NCBI GenBank assembly: GCA_945861265.1
Contig: CAMAUC010000009.1
Location: 16,262 to 80,261 of the forward strand
Direction of reading: 5' to 3'
From: Rhizobium sp. Q54
GTDB lineage: Bacteria; Pseudomonadota; Alphaproteobacteria; Rhizobiales; Xanthobacteraceae
Length of the DNA stretch: 64,000 bases
The position numbers and the translations under genes are program-made. Each line of letters starts with the position of its first letter. Position 1 is the stretch's first letter. This document shows, in pieces, positions 25,578 through 36,995 of the stretch. The notes under the pieces are model-generated. The model made no database searches. It had not been told where the DNA came from and saw only the letters and a program-made list of their open reading frames with translations.

Positions 25578-26621
25578 TTAGCCGGCTGCCGCGCCGGCCA
25601 TCTCCCGCACCAGCGGTGCGACCCGGCGGCCGTACAGCTCGATACAGCGCATCATTTTGGCGTGTGGCAGCGGGCCGGCCGAATACTTCATGTCGAAACG
25701 GGAGGCGCCGAGCGTCTTGACCGTTCCGGCGATCTTCCGGGCGACGGTTTCGGGCGAGCCGACATAGAGCGAGCCGTGTGCGATCTCGCGCTCGAACTCC
25801 GCCTTGCCGAACGGCGCCCAGCCGCGCTCGGCGCCGATCTTGTCGCGCATGCGCTTGTAGTCGGAATACAGCTCCTCACGCGCCAGCGCGTCGGTTTCGG
25901 CGACGTAGCCATGCGAATGCACGCCGACCGGCAGCATCGGCTTGCCCTCTTGCGTGAGCGCGCGCTTGTAGAGATCGACAAAGGGCGCAAAGCGCGCCGG
26001 GTCGCCGCCGATGATCGCCAGCATCATCGGGAAGCCGTAATGCGCCGCGCGCACCACTGACTCCGGCGTGCCGCCGACGCCGATCCAGGTGGTCAGCGTG
26101 CCGGATGCCGTTTTCGGGAAGATCGGTTGCTTGCTGAGCGGCGCGCGGGTACCGCCCTGCCAGGTCACCGGCTGCTGCTTGATCACCTGCGCGTAAAGAT
26201 CGAGCTTCTCGTTGAACAGTTCTTCGTACTGATTGAGATCGAAACCAAACAACGGAAACGATTCGATGAACGAACCGCGGCCGAGGATGACCTCGGCGCG
26301 GCCGTTCGAGACGGCGTCCAAGGTTGCGAAGCGCTGATAAACGCGGATCGGATCGTCGGACGACAGCACGGTGACGGCCGAGCCGAGACGAATGCGTTTG
26401 GTGCGGGCTGCAATCGCCGACAGAACCATTTCTGGGGAAGCGACGGCGAAGTCGGCGCGGTGATGTTCACCGACACCGAGGAAGTCGACGCCGGCCTCAT
26501 CGGCCAGCACGCCCTCCTCGACCAGGTCGCGGATCACCTGCGCGGCGTGTTGCGGCTTGCCGTCGGGACCGTCGGTGATGTCGCCGAATGTATCGAGGCC
26601 GAGTTCGATGGTTGGGCACAT
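25578..26621 (-). CDS. LLM class flavin-dependent oxidoreductase
   Basis: A 347-residue bacterial luciferase-like TIM-barrel protein that uses reduced FMN or F420 for oxidation. Family blocks are LGVGEHHRADFAVASPE near the start, KRIRLGSAVTVLSSDDPIRV, and ILGRGSFIESFPLFGFD. The substrate is unknown. It sits between ntrC and ntrY, where most relatives have no gene, with 88 bases to ntrC and 170 to ntrY, so it interrupts the ntrBC-ntrYX cluster and may read from the ntrC transcript. Confidence 0.88.
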   Translation of the reverse strand: MCPTIELGLDTFGDITDGPDGKPQHAAQVIRDLVEEGVLADEAGVDFLGVGEHHRADFAVASPEMVLSAIAARTKRIRLGSAVTVLSSDDPIRVYQRFATLDAVSNGRAEVILGRGSFIESFPLFGFDLNQYEELFNEKLDLYAQVIKQQPVTWQGGTRAPLSKQPIFPKTASGTLTTWIGVGGTPESVVRAAHYGFPMMLAIIGGDPARFAPFVDLYKRALTQEGKPMLPVGVHSHGYVAETDALAREELYSDYKRMRDKIGAERGWAPFGKAEFEREIAHGSLYVGSPETVARKIAGTVKTLGASRFDMKYSAGPLPHAKMMRCIELYGRRVAPLVREMAGAAAG

Positions 26622-26709
26622 GCGTTATACCTCGCGCGTCCCGCACCGCGCGGGCCGAGCGTTGATAAGGCATGCCGATTTAATTGCAACGGCCAGACAC
26701 CCGGCGCGG

Positions 26710-28152
<1,443 letters not shown>

Positions 28153-28160
28153 CGGTTACC

Positions 28161-29315
28161 TCACGGGCTCTGGACGGACGGTGCATCGTCGATGACGCCG
28201 TCGCCGCTGTAGATGGGCATCAGCACGCGGAAGGTGGTCCGCCGCGGCTGCGATTCACATTCGATAATCCCGCCGTGGTCGCCGACGATCTTGGCGACCA
28301 GAGCAAGGCCTAAGCCGCTGCCGGTCCGCTTGGTGGTGACAAAGGGATCGAACAGATGCGGCATGAGATCCTCCGGAACGCCGGGGCCGTTGTCGCGCAC
28401 GCAGAACTCCAGCGGCAGCGACACGCGCGCATTGGTGCCGGGCACGGCGAGACGCACGCCGGGACGGAAAGCGGTGGTCAACTGGATTTCGCCGTCGGCG
28501 GCGGTCTCGCCGATGGCCTCGGCGGCGTTCTTGACCAGGTTGAGGAACACCTGAATGAGTTGATCGCGGTTCGCCAGCACCGGCGGCAGCGACGGGTCGT
28601 ATTCCTCGACGAATTTGATGTGCCGGGCAAAGCCGGTCTGCGCCAACCGTTTCACATGATCGAGCACGACGTGAATGTTGACCGGCTCGCGCTCGACCGG
28701 GCGTTCGTCGGCGAACACTTCCATGCGATCGACCAATTTCACGATGCGGTCGGTCTCGTCGCAAATGAGCATGGTGAGCTGACGGTCTTCGTCGCCGGCG
28801 GATTGTTCGAGCAACTGCGCCGCGCCACGAATGCCGGACAATGGATTCTTGATTTCATGCGCCAGCATGGCGGCAAGCGCGATCACCGAGCGAGCCGCGC
28901 CGCGATGCGTCAACTGGCGGTCCATCTTGTCGGCGATGGTGCGTTCCTGCAGCATGACGATGACGTGGCCTGGATATTCCGGCAGCGGCGCAACATGCAG
29001 GTCGACCAGCCGTTCGCCCGGATTGCGCGGCGTGGCGAGGTCGACCTTGTATTCGTTCACCGCCGAACCGCCGCGGCGCACCTGCTCGATCAGGGTCAGC
29101 AAAGGCGAACCGAACGGCACCAGATCGCGCAGCATGTTCCGGCGCAGCATCGGGATCGACGCTTCGAAGAACTGTTCGGCCGCGACGTTGGCGTCGGCGA
29201 TCTTGCCGTCGGCGGCGACCATCAGCACCGGATGCGGCAGCGCGTTGAGCATGGCGTCGGCCGAGACGGTTTCGCGCGCCGACAAGGTCTTGGACGAAAT
29301 CTGCGCGCGGCTCAT
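28161..29315 (-). CDS. ntrB: Nitrogen sensor kinase/phosphatase NtrB (NR-II)
   Basis: A 384-residue soluble histidine kinase controlled by PII proteins. An N-terminal PAS domain (about 20-130) begins [17 protein letters not shown]; His153 lies in [14 protein letters not shown]; the ATPase domain has VRDNGPGVP and [12 protein letters not shown]. No membrane segment is present. It overlaps the dusB stop as ATGA and precedes ntrC, the normal dusB-ntrB-ntrC operon. Confidence 0.96.
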   Translation of the reverse strand: MSRAQISSKTLSARETVSADAMLNALPHPVLMVAADGKIADANVAAEQFFEASIPMLRRNMLRDLVPFGSPLLTLIEQVRRGGSAVNEYKVDLATPRNPGERLVDLHVAPLPEYPGHVIVMLQERTIADKMDRQLTHRGAARSVIALAAMLAHEIKNPLSGIRGAAQLLEQSAGDEDRQLTMLICDETDRIVKLVDRMEVFADERPVEREPVNIHVVLDHVKRLAQTGFARHIKFVEEYDPSLPPVLANRDQLIQVFLNLVKNAAEAIGETAADGEIQLTTAFRPGVRLAVPGTNARVSLPLEFCVRDNGPGVPEDLMPHLFDPFVTTKRTGSGLGLALVAKIVGDHGGIIECESQPRRTTFRVLMPIYSGDGVIDDAPSVQSP

Positions 29316-30367
29316 GCGGCGGCCCTCCAGCCGAAGGCGTCATAGGCTTCGGCCAGATACTGGCGCGCCGCGCGCGGCTCCTCGGCGGTGAGGACGCGGC
29401 CGCGATGCAGCTTCAGCAAATCGTCGGATGCGCCGGCGCTCTGCGCCGCCGCGTCGAGCGCCCAGGCAAGATGCTTGCGGGCGTGCTTGCGGCCGATCTT
29501 GAGACCGTGATGTGCGAGCATGTCGTCATACATCGAGTCGATCAGCGCCAGCTGTTCATCCAATGGCGGCGCTTCTTCGCGCACGCCGCTGTCGAGATAA
29601 CGCGCGACCTGGCCGGGAAACCACGGCCGCCCCTGCGCGGCGCGGCCGACCATCACCGCGTCGGCGCCGGAGGCATGAAGCGCGCGGTCGGCATCCTCGA
29701 AGGATCGGATGTCGCCATTGACGATAACGGGCACCGTCACCGCATTCTTCACCGCCCGCACCGCATCCCAGTCGGCGCTGCCGTCGTAAAACTGGCAACG
29801 GGTGCGGCCATGCACGGTGATCATCTTGACGCCTGCGTCTTGCGCGCGGCGCGCCAGTTCGGGCGCGTTCAGCGAGGTGGTGTCCCAGCCGAGCCGCATC
29901 TTCAACGTCACCGGCACCTTGACGGCGTTGACCGTGGCATCGATGAGCGTCAGCGCGTGATCGAGGTCGCGCATCAGCGCCGATCCGGCCGCGCCGTTGG
30001 TCACCTGCTTGGACGGGCAACCCATGTTGATATCGACGATCTGCGCGCCCTGGCCTTCGACAATGCGGGCGCCTTCGGCCATCCAGCGGGTCTCGCAGCC
30101 GGCGAGCTGCACGACATTGATGACAACCCCCTCGCCGCGGCTGCGCACATTGGCCTCGCGCTGACCTTGCGCCAGCCCGGCACAGGCGGTCATTTCCGAT
30201 ACCACCAGCCCTGCGCCGAGACGTTCGGCCACGCGGCGGAACGGCGCGTCGGTAATGCCGGACATCGGCGCCAGGATGACGCGATTCGGCACCGCGACAG
30301 GGCCGATGGTCAATTCCGGTACCTGAAAACCGTTGATTTCGCGCCCCCGGGGGCGAATGCCCATCAT
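29312..30367 (-). CDS. dusB: tRNA-dihydrouridine synthase DusB
   Basis: An FMN-dependent enzyme that reduces uridine in the D-loop of tRNAs. [16 protein letters not shown] near residue 30, [20 protein letters not shown] with the catalytic Cys, and [18 protein letters not shown] with VNGDIRS and [12 protein letters not shown] for FMN are all present. Length 351 residues. It is first in the dusB-ntrB-ntrC operon and divergent from ispDF, with 168 bases between. Confidence 0.95.
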   Translation of the reverse strand: MMGIRPRGREINGFQVPELTIGPVAVPNRVILAPMSGITDAPFRRVAERLGAGLVVSEMTACAGLAQGQREANVRSRGEGVVINVVQLAGCETRWMAEGARIVEGQGAQIVDINMGCPSKQVTNGAAGSALMRDLDHALTLIDATVNAVKVPVTLKMRLGWDTTSLNAPELARRAQDAGVKMITVHGRTRCQFYDGSADWDAVRAVKNAVTVPVIVNGDIRSFEDADRALHASGADAVMVGRAAQGRPWFPGQVARYLDSGVREEAPPLDEQLALIDSMYDDMLAHHGLKIGRKHARKHLAWALDAAAQSAGASDDLLKLHRGRVLTAEEPRAARQYLAEAYDAFGWRAAA

Positions 30368-30535
30368 TTAGGCGTCACCTTTCGTTGCTTAGAGTTTAGC
30401 CAAGATACCGGGCGGCGCAAGTGCTGCACTGCAATATTCTGTACAAGCTTAAAGGCGCGCTGCGCATAGCTCGGCCTTTTCCGGCGACGCAGGAACGCGG
30501 TAAAGCGGACGCGCATTCACGGAGCGGCTTCTAGC

Positions 30536-31729
30536 ATGGCGTCGGGACCACGGGAAAAAGTCGCCGCGATTATCGTCGCGGCCGGTCGCGGTACCCGCGC
30601 CGGGGCATCCGACGTGCCGAAGCAGTTCCGCGCGGTTGGCGGCGAGGTCATGTTGCGGCGGACGCTGGCTCTGTTCGCTGGCGCGCGGGAACTTGAGCTG
30701 GTGCAGACCGTCATTCATGCCGACGACGACGCGCGCTACCACGCGGCGGCGAAAGGCTTTGACTTGCTGCCGCCGGTGCATGGCGGCGCGACACGGCAAG
30801 CCTCGGTGCGCGCCGGGCTGGAAGCCTTGGCGGCGCATGCGCCCGATATCGTTCTCATCCATGACGCCGCCCGCCCCTTTGCCACCGCCGCGTTGGTCGC
30901 GCGCGCGATTGACGCCGCGCGGCAGACCGGCGCGGCAATCCCGGCCCTTGCCGTCACCGATACGATCAAGCGTGTCGATGAAGGCGGCCATGTCGGCGAA
31001 ACGCTCGAGCGCGCCATGTTGCGCGCGGTGCAGACGCCGCAGGCCTTCGCCTTCCAGCCGCTGCTGGCGGCGCATCGCAACGCGTTACGCGAAAGGCGTG
31101 ACGATTTCACCGACGATGCCGCGCTCGCCGAATGGGCCGGGATGACCGTCACGACCTTTGCCGGCGAGCCGGGCAACATCAAGATCACCAATCCCGAGGA
31201 CTTCATGCGCGCCGAAGCAATGACAATGGATCAACTAGGCGATATCCGCACCGGCACCGGCATCGATGTTCATGCCTTCAGTCTCGGCGATCATGTCATC
31301 CTCGGCGGCATCAGCATTCCGCATTCAGAAAGCCTGCGCGGTCACTCCGACGCCGATGTCGCGCTGCATGCGCTCACCGATGCCCTGCTCGGCGCACTCG
31401 CGAATGGCGATATCGGCTCGCATTTTCCGCCAAGCGACGAACAGTGGCGCAATGCCTCGTCTGACCGGTTTCTCAAATTCGCGGTCGACCAGGTCGCGGT
31501 GCGCGGCGGCCGTATCGCCCATCTTGATCTCACCATCGTCTGCGAAGCGCCGAAGATCGGTCCGCATCGCGACGCGATGCGTGAATCGATTGCGCGCATT
31601 GCCGGCATCGATATCGGCCGCGTCGCGGTGAAAGCGACCACCAGTGAGCGGCTCGGCTTTACCGGCCGCGGCGAAGGCATCGCCGCCTATGCAACGGCGA
31701 CGGTCAGGCTGCCGTGGGGCGAGACATGA
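30536..31729 (+). CDS. ispDF: Bifunctional IspD/IspF isoprenoid enzyme
   Basis: A fused enzyme of the MEP pathway: an N-terminal cytidylyltransferase (IspD, about 1-225) and a C-terminal 2-C-methyl-D-erythritol 2,4-cyclodiphosphate synthase (IspF, about 235-397). IspD shows [20 protein letters not shown] and LIHDAARPF; IspF shows [37 protein letters not shown] and [18 protein letters not shown]. The fusion is typical of alphaproteobacteria and catalyses non-consecutive steps. Its stop overlaps the next ATG. Confidence 0.97.
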   Translation: MASGPREKVAAIIVAAGRGTRAGASDVPKQFRAVGGEVMLRRTLALFAGARELELVQTVIHADDDARYHAAAKGFDLLPPVHGGATRQASVRAGLEALAAHAPDIVLIHDAARPFATAALVARAIDAARQTGAAIPALAVTDTIKRVDEGGHVGETLERAMLRAVQTPQAFAFQPLLAAHRNALRERRDDFTDDAALAEWAGMTVTTFAGEPGNIKITNPEDFMRAEAMTMDQLGDIRTGTGIDVHAFSLGDHVILGGISIPHSESLRGHSDADVALHALTDALLGALANGDIGSHFPPSDEQWRNASSDRFLKFAVDQVAVRGGRIAHLDLTIVCEAPKIGPHRDAMRESIARIAGIDIGRVAVKATTSERLGFTGRGEGIAAYATATVRLPWGET

Positions 31730-32289
31730 ACTCCGACACCGCCGACGCGGCCATCGCGCTGATCCAATTGTGCATCGAGCGGAAGCTGACGATCGCCACC
31801 GCGGAATCCTGCACCGGCGGCCTCGTCGCCGGCGCACTGACCGATGTGCCAGGCTCATCGGCGGTGGTCGATCGCGGCTTTGTCACTTATTCCAACAACG
31901 CCAAACAACAGATGCTCGGCGTACCGGCGGCGACATTGAAGCAATATGGCGCGGTCAGCCGGCAGACCGCCGAAGCGATGGCCCGCGGCGCGCTGACGAA
32001 GGCCAAAGTCGATCTGGCGGTGGCGATCACCGGCATTGCCGGTCCGGGCGGCGGCTCGGTGGACAAGCCGGTCGGCCTTGTGCACTTCGCCGCCGCATCG
32101 CGCGATGGCACGTCAATGCACGCGGCGATGCGTTATGGTGATATCGGACGCACGGACGTGCGGCACAAATCGGTGCTGCAGGCGTTACGCATGCTGATGG
32201 AACTGGCCGAGGCGCACGCGGCCGGCGCGCCGCGCAAACCGGCGAAACAGGCGAAACAGGCATCGGCCAAAGGACAAAAGAAGCCATGA
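31726..32289 (+). CDS. CinA family nicotinamide-nucleotide amidohydrolase
   Basis: A 187-residue stand-alone CinA C-terminal domain (PncC type), which deamidates NMN to nicotinate mononucleotide in pyridine nucleotide salvage. Diagnostic blocks are [20 protein letters not shown], with the catalytic Ser/Lys region, and [12 protein letters not shown]. The last 25 residues are a Lys/Ala/Pro-rich tail. The ATG at 31726 overlaps the ispDF stop as ATGA; a GTG upstream is less likely. Its end overlaps tspO by four bases. Confidence 0.92.
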   Translation: MNSDTADAAIALIQLCIERKLTIATAESCTGGLVAGALTDVPGSSAVVDRGFVTYSNNAKQQMLGVPAATLKQYGAVSRQTAEAMARGALTKAKVDLAVAITGIAGPGGGSVDKPVGLVHFAAASRDGTSMHAAMRYGDIGRTDVRHKSVLQALRMLMELAEAHAAGAPRKPAKQAKQASAKGQKKP

Positions 32290-32777
32290 GCGAATCAACC
32301 GGTTGGCGTCAAAATGCCCGCATAGCCGCCCTGCCGCTGGCCGCGGTTGTGGCGGCGTCACTGCTGGGGCAATTGGCGACATTTCCTAATCTCGCGCCGT
32401 GGTACGCGGGCCTGGTCAAACCGTCATTCAATCCACCAAACTGGATCTTCGGGCCGGTATGGACGGCGCTCTACGGGCTGATGATCTATGCCGCGTACCG
32501 CATTTTAAAGCTGGCGCCGTCGCCGGCGCAACGCGTGGCGATCGTCTTGTTTTACGCGCAGCTCGCGCTCAACGCGGCGTGGCCGTGGATGTTCTTTGCC
32601 GCGCACTCGCCGGCGCTCGGGCTGGGAAACGTCGTGTCGCAACTTTTTCTCATTGTCGCGACCGCCATTGCGTTCATCCGTCTCGACCGCATCGCCGGGA
32701 TTTGCCTGTTGCCCTTGATAGCCTGGGTGACATTCGCGACCGCGCTCAACGCCGCGATCTGGCGGCTGAACGGCTGA
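32286..32777 (+). CDS. tspO: TspO/MBR family tryptophan-rich sensory protein
   Basis: A 163-residue membrane protein with five hydrophobic segments and the family core PSFNPPNWIFGPVWTALYGL plus LNAAWPWMFF. TspO proteins bind porphyrins and affect tetrapyrrole export or degradation and stress responses; in photosynthetic relatives they tune pigment genes. It overlaps the cinA stop as ATGA, so ispDF-cinA-tspO is one transcript, and meets the convergent ratA gene with three bases between them. Confidence 0.92.
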   Translation: MSESTGWRQNARIAALPLAAVVAASLLGQLATFPNLAPWYAGLVKPSFNPPNWIFGPVWTALYGLMIYAAYRILKLAPSPAQRVAIVLFYAQLALNAAWPWMFFAAHSPALGLGNVVSQLFLIVATAIAFIRLDRIAGICLLPLIAWVTFATALNAAIWRLNG

Positions 32778-32780
32778 CAC

Positions 32781-33239
32781 TCACGCCGTGTTCTTGCCAT
32801 AGACCGCGTCGGCGCGTTGCTCGAAGGCGACGGCGAATTTGCGGAACGCCGTGTCGAACATCGCCCCCATCAGCATGGCGAGCGTGCGGCTCTTGAATTC
32901 GTAATCGATGAAGAACTCGACCTCGCACGCATTGTCGCCGGTCGGCTTGAAGGTCCAGCGGTTCTGCAAGCGGCTGAACGGGCCGTCGAGATATTCGACC
33001 AGGATTTTCAGATTAGGCTTATCAAGCGTGACGCGGCTGGTGAAGGTCTGGCTGATGACCTTGTAGGCGGCCGTCATTGCGGCGACGATCACCTCGGTGT
33101 CGCCTTTCGCCGTGCGGCTGCGCACTTTCAGCGACGTGCACAGTGGCACGAACTGCGGGTATTTTTCGACGTCGGCGACGAGGTCGAACATATCGGTCGC
33201 GGCGTGGCGAACGCGGCGCTTTGAAGAAAATTGCGGCAT
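32781..33239 (-). CDS. Coq10/RatA-like START-domain protein
   Basis: A 152-residue START/SRPBCC-fold protein like mitochondrial Coq10, which helps ubiquinone function. Typical parts are VRHAATDMFDLVADVEKYPQFVPLC near the N-terminus and CEVEFFIDYEFKSRTLAMLMG near the C-terminus. Databases often name the family RatA toxin after the E. coli protein, but no antitoxin is present and conservation beside lipA in alphaproteobacteria favours a respiratory role. Confidence 0.88.
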   Translation of the reverse strand: MPQFSSKRRVRHAATDMFDLVADVEKYPQFVPLCTSLKVRSRTAKGDTEVIVAAMTAAYKVISQTFTSRVTLDKPNLKILVEYLDGPFSRLQNRWTFKPTGDNACEVEFFIDYEFKSRTLAMLMGAMFDTAFRKFAVAFEQRADAVYGKNTA

Positions 33240-33255
33240 CTAGATGTTTTGCTGG

Positions 33256-33302
33256 CGCATGATCTTGTCCGAAAACCGGTTCCCACTTTTCGGGATCATG
33301 CG
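33256..33302 (-). repeat. 47-bp rhizobial palindromic repeat, copy 2, containing the lipA stop
   Basis: Same element as copies 1 and 3, oriented like them relative to the upstream gene. The minus-strand end CGCATGATC provides the last Ala codon and the TGA stop of lipA. The rest fills the gap to ratA. Confidence 0.9.
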
Positions 33303-34246
33303 CGGGCCAGCCGCGCCGCTTTCAGCCGCGCGAAGTCGTCGCCGGCGTGATGCGACGAACGCGTCAAGGGCGAGGCCGACACCATCAGGAAGCCCTTTGC
33401 ATAGGCGATGGTCTCGAGCGACTTGAATTCGTCCGGCGGCACGAAGCGCTTGACCTCGGCGTGCTTGCGGGTCGGCTGCAGATATTGACCGATGGTGAGA
33501 AAGTCGACATTGGCCGAGCGCAGATCGTCCATCACCTGGAGGATTTCGTTTCGCTCCTCGCCGAGGCCCACCATGATGCCCGACTTGGTGAACATTATCG
33601 GATCGAGTTCCTTCACCTGCTGCAACAGGCGCAGCGAATGGAAATAGCGCGCGCCGGGGCGGATGGTCAGATAGAGCGACGGCACGGTTTCCAGATTGTG
33701 GTTGAATACGTCTGGCTTGGCGGCAACGACAACCTCAAGCGCGCCGTTCTTGCGCAGAAAATCCGGTGTGAGTATTTCAATCGTCGTGCCAGGCGCGTGC
33801 GTGCGGATGGCGCGGATGGTGTCGGCGAAATGCTGCGCGCCGCCGTCTTCGAGATCGTCGCGGTCGACGGACGTGACGACGATATGCGCAAGGCCGAGTT
33901 TGGCGGTGGCCTTGCCGACATGCTCCGGCTCAAGCGCGTCGAGCGCGCCCGGCAGGCCGGTCTTGACGTTGCAGAACGAACAGGCGCGCGTGCAGGTGTC
34001 GCCCATGATCATGAAAGTGGCGTGCTTCTTCTCCCAGCACTCGCCAATATTCGGGCAGCCGGCCTCCTCGCAAACCGTGACGAGGCCGTTCTCGCGCATG
34101 ATCTGGTGCGTGGCGTTAAAGCCGGCCGACACTGGCGCCTTGACCCGGATCCAGTCCGGCTTCGGCAACACCGGCGTGTCCGGGCGGCCCGCCTTTTCGG
34201 GGTGGCGCGGGCGCGGATTATTGATGAGGTCGAGGACGACGGCCAT
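33296..34246 (-). CDS. lipA: Lipoyl synthase
   Basis: A radical SAM enzyme that inserts two sulfurs into octanoyl groups on lipoyl domains, such as those of PdhB and PdhC nearby. The auxiliary cluster cysteines are in [12 protein letters not shown] (59, 64, 70) and the radical SAM cysteines in CTRACSFC (85, 89, 92). The C-terminal RSSHHAG block is present. The 316-residue length is normal. The stop codon falls inside a 47-bp palindromic repeat, so the last residue is repeat-derived. Confidence 0.97.
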   Translation of the reverse strand: MAVVLDLINNPRPRHPEKAGRPDTPVLPKPDWIRVKAPVSAGFNATHQIMRENGLVTVCEEAGCPNIGECWEKKHATFMIMGDTCTRACSFCNVKTGLPGALDALEPEHVGKATAKLGLAHIVVTSVDRDDLEDGGAQHFADTIRAIRTHAPGTTIEILTPDFLRKNGALEVVVAAKPDVFNHNLETVPSLYLTIRPGARYFHSLRLLQQVKELDPIMFTKSGIMVGLGEERNEILQVMDDLRSANVDFLTIGQYLQPTRKHAEVKRFVPPDEFKSLETIAYAKGFLMVSASPLTRSSHHAGDDFARLKAARLARA

Positions 34247-34319
34247 GGTTCCTACCTTGGCTCTTACTTACGGCTGCATTCGCGCCGCTGCAAGCCGGCG
34301 GTCCCGCGCGGCGAGCGCA

Positions 34320-34562
34320 TCAGGCCCGCCGGATCGCCCGCCAGATCAAAAGGAACAGCACCGCGCCTATCGTGGCGGTGATCAGGTTGCCCCAGAAATC
34401 CGGCATGACGTGCAGGTTGAGCTTCTCGAACAGGAAGCCGCCGAAGATCGCGCCGACCAGGCCGACGGCGATGTTGCCGAAAATGCCGCCGCGGCCGCCG
34501 AGGATGGTATGCGCCAGCCAGCCGGCGATCAGGCCGACGATGATCCACGCAATCACGCCCAT
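34320..34562 (-). CDS. GlsB/YeaQ/YmgE family membrane protein
   Basis: An 80-residue protein with three hydrophobic segments and the glycine-rich family pattern AGWLAHTILGGRGGIFGNIAVG. Members are called transglycosylase-associated or general-stress proteins, but the biochemical role is unknown. It is a single gene upstream of lipA, divergent from the spermidine-synthase-like gene. Confidence 0.88.
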   Translation of the reverse strand: MGVIAWIIVGLIAGWLAHTILGGRGGIFGNIAVGLVGAIFGGFLFEKLNLHVMPDFWGNLITATIGAVLFLLIWRAIRRA

Positions 34563-34680
34563 GCCCGGCTCCCTGCGGCCTCCTTGCGCGGGTGTCGCGC
34601 GCGACCGAATCCATTATACCACCCTTGGGCCGAGCCGATCCACGGCCGCACCATCTTCCCGCCGCGACGACAGGAATACG

Positions 34681-36984
34681 ATGCCCAACGTCGCCAGCGA
34701 CCATCCCCCAAAACAGACCGCGCCGGTTCTAGTCCTTGCCGTGTTCACGGCGTCGGTTTTCGTCAGCGCGTTGCTGCTGTTCGGTGTGCAGCCGATGTTC
34801 ACGCGCATGGTGCTGCCGCAACTCGGCGGTTCGCCGTCGGTTTGGTCGGTGGCGATGGTGTTCTTTCAGTCCATGTTGCTTGCCGGCTATGCCTATGCCC
34901 ATTGGCTGAGCCTGATCCGCAGCCGGCTCGTGCCAATCCTCATCCACCTTGTCCTGCTCGCCGGCGCGGCCGCCATGCTGCCGCTGTCGATCGCCAAAGG
35001 CTGGGGTGAACCGCCTGGCACCTTCACCGAATTCTGGCTGCTCGGCCTTTTCGCTGTGTCGATCGGCCTGCCGTTCTTTGCGCTTTCCGCCAACAATCCG
35101 CTGTTGCAAACCTGGTTCGTGCGCACCGGGCACAGAGACGGGAAGGATCCGTATTTTCTCTATGCCGCATCCAATATAGGCAGCTTCCTGGCGTTGCTGT
35201 CCTACCCGGTTCTGCTCGAGCCGATGTTTTCGTTGCGTGTGCAAGGGCAGCTATGGAGCATCGGCTTCGTGCTGCTGGCGCTGTTGATTGCCGCCAGCGG
35301 CGTGCTGACGCTACGCGCGCCGCCGAACGGAGCGATGGACGCGGCGCAAGCACCCAAGGCTAAACCAACATGGCTGGCGCTCGGGCGCTGGACTTTTCTC
35401 GCCGCGGTGCCGTCCGGCCTGCTGGTCGCGGTCACCGCCTATATCACCACGGACGTCGCCTCTGCGCCCCTGCTCTGGGTGATGCCGCTGTCGCTTTACC
35501 TTTTGACCTTCGTGCTGGCGTTTCAACGCGGGCCGCTGTTCAGGCACAGCTTCATGCTGACTTTGCAGCCCTTCGCCATCGGCGGCATCGTGTTCCTGTT
35601 GCTCAATGCCGGACGTGTGCCGGTGCTGCCGAACCTGATGGCGCACCTGCTCGCGTTCTTCGTGATCGCCATGGCTAGCCACGGCGAACTGGCGCGGCAG
35701 CGGCCGCAGGCCTCTGACCTGACAGCATTCTATGTCGCGCTGTCGTTCGGCGGCATGGCCGGCGGGCTGTTCGCCGGCCTGTTCGCGCCTTACGTTTTTT
35801 CGTGGATCGCCGAATATCCGATCCTTGTCGTGCTGGCGGTGCTGTGCCGACCTCGCGTCGTGATCGGGACGCCGCCGCTATGGGCGCGCCTGGTGCCGCC
35901 ATCGCGCTGGTTCTGGCCGGGCGCCGCCATTTTGGCGCTGGGGTTGATCGTGCCGGCGTATAGCGGCTTCCGGATCGACGCCTATGACCTCGACGCATTG
36001 CGTGCCGTCGTCCTGACGCTTGCGGCTCTGTCGATCCTGTTCATGCGCGCGCCGGTGCAGTCGGCGATTGCCGTCGCTTTGGCGTTCACGGTGGTCCGGC
36101 TCTATCCGACCGATGAAGGCCGCGGCGTGACCATGCGCAGCTTCTTCGGCGTCAACCAGATCTATGAGTCGGCCGACCGGCGCTATCGCGTGCTCAAGCA
36201 CGGCTCAACCTATCACGGCGCGCAGATGATCCGGAATGCGGACGGCAGCGCCGTCGTCGGCCCGCCGGAGCCGATCACTTATTACCATCGGAAATCGCCC
36301 ATGGCGGCGACGGTCACGGCGGGGCGCGAACGCAAGGCCGCAGCTTCGGGCGAGCCGTTACGCGTCGCGGTGATCGGGTTGGGCACCGGCAGCCTGGCCT
36401 GCCATGCGGCGAAGGGCGAGGCGTGGACCTTCTTCGAGATCGATCCGGCCGTGATCGCCATCGCGCGCGATCCCAAGCGTTTCAATTTCATCTCGGCCTG
36501 CGCGCCCGATGCGCCGATCGTACTCGGCGATGCGCGGCTGACTTTGGCCAAGCAGCCGGACGGTATCTTCGACTTGATCGTGGTCGACGCCTATTCGTCC
36601 GATGCGATCCCCGTCCATCTCGCCACCAGCGAAGCGATGGCTATCTACAAATCGAAGCTGGCGGCGCAGGGTGTGGTGGTCATGCACATTTCCAACCGTA
36701 ATCTCGAACTGCAAACGGTGGCAACCGGCATCGCCGCCGCGAACGGACTGAAGTCATGGGTCTATACCGAGCCGCGCCAGACCGAGGATGACGCCAACTT
36801 CGTCTTCGCGTCAGATGTCGTAATCTCGGCCGCGGCGGCGACGGATATCGGCCCCTTGGTGTGGGACAAGCGCTGGGTAGCGACCGAACCCAACCTCGCT
36901 TTGCGCGCCTGGACCGACGACTATTCCAATGTTGCCGGAGCGTTCTGGCGCAAGCACTACCCGGATGCAACGACGGCGCCCTAG
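34681..36984 (+). CDS. Membrane-fused spermidine synthase-like protein
   Basis: A 767-residue protein with an N-terminal membrane part of about 12-14 hydrophobic segments (about 15-450) and a C-terminal Rossmann methyltransferase-fold domain (about 560-760). VAVIGLGTGSLACHA and TFFEIDPAVIAIA form the nucleotide side; VVDAYSSDAIPVHL corresponds to the catalytic acidic region of spermidine synthase. The amine substrate and the role of the membrane half are unknown. The ATG at 34681 starts a sensible N-terminus; the frame is open upstream, antisense to the GlsB-type gene, and that part is rejected. It converges with cysK. Confidence 0.85.
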   Translation: MPNVASDHPPKQTAPVLVLAVFTASVFVSALLLFGVQPMFTRMVLPQLGGSPSVWSVAMVFFQSMLLAGYAYAHWLSLIRSRLVPILIHLVLLAGAAAMLPLSIAKGWGEPPGTFTEFWLLGLFAVSIGLPFFALSANNPLLQTWFVRTGHRDGKDPYFLYAASNIGSFLALLSYPVLLEPMFSLRVQGQLWSIGFVLLALLIAASGVLTLRAPPNGAMDAAQAPKAKPTWLALGRWTFLAAVPSGLLVAVTAYITTDVASAPLLWVMPLSLYLLTFVLAFQRGPLFRHSFMLTLQPFAIGGIVFLLLNAGRVPVLPNLMAHLLAFFVIAMASHGELARQRPQASDLTAFYVALSFGGMAGGLFAGLFAPYVFSWIAEYPILVVLAVLCRPRVVIGTPPLWARLVPPSRWFWPGAAILALGLIVPAYSGFRIDAYDLDALRAVVLTLAALSILFMRAPVQSAIAVALAFTVVRLYPTDEGRGVTMRSFFGVNQIYESADRRYRVLKHGSTYHGAQMIRNADGSAVVGPPEPITYYHRKSPMAATVTAGRERKAAASGEPLRVAVIGLGTGSLACHAAKGEAWTFFEIDPAVIAIARDPKRFNFISACAPDAPIVLGDARLTLAKQPDGIFDLIVVDAYSSDAIPVHLATSEAMAIYKSKLAAQGVVVMHISNRNLELQTVATGIAAANGLKSWVYTEPRQTEDDANFVFASDVVISAAAATDIGPLVWDKRWVATEPNLALRAWTDDYSNVAGAFWRKHYPDATTAP

Positions 36985-36995
36985 GTTGCCGGCTT

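Noticed and set aside
32781..33239. RatA toxin of a toxin-antitoxin pair
   Set aside because: No antitoxin is present; the Coq10-like START domain and lipA neighbourhood favour a housekeeping role.
34372..34680. N-terminal extension of the spermidine-synthase-like gene
   Set aside because: It runs antisense through the GlsB-type gene, has no family character, and a sensible ATG exists at 34681.
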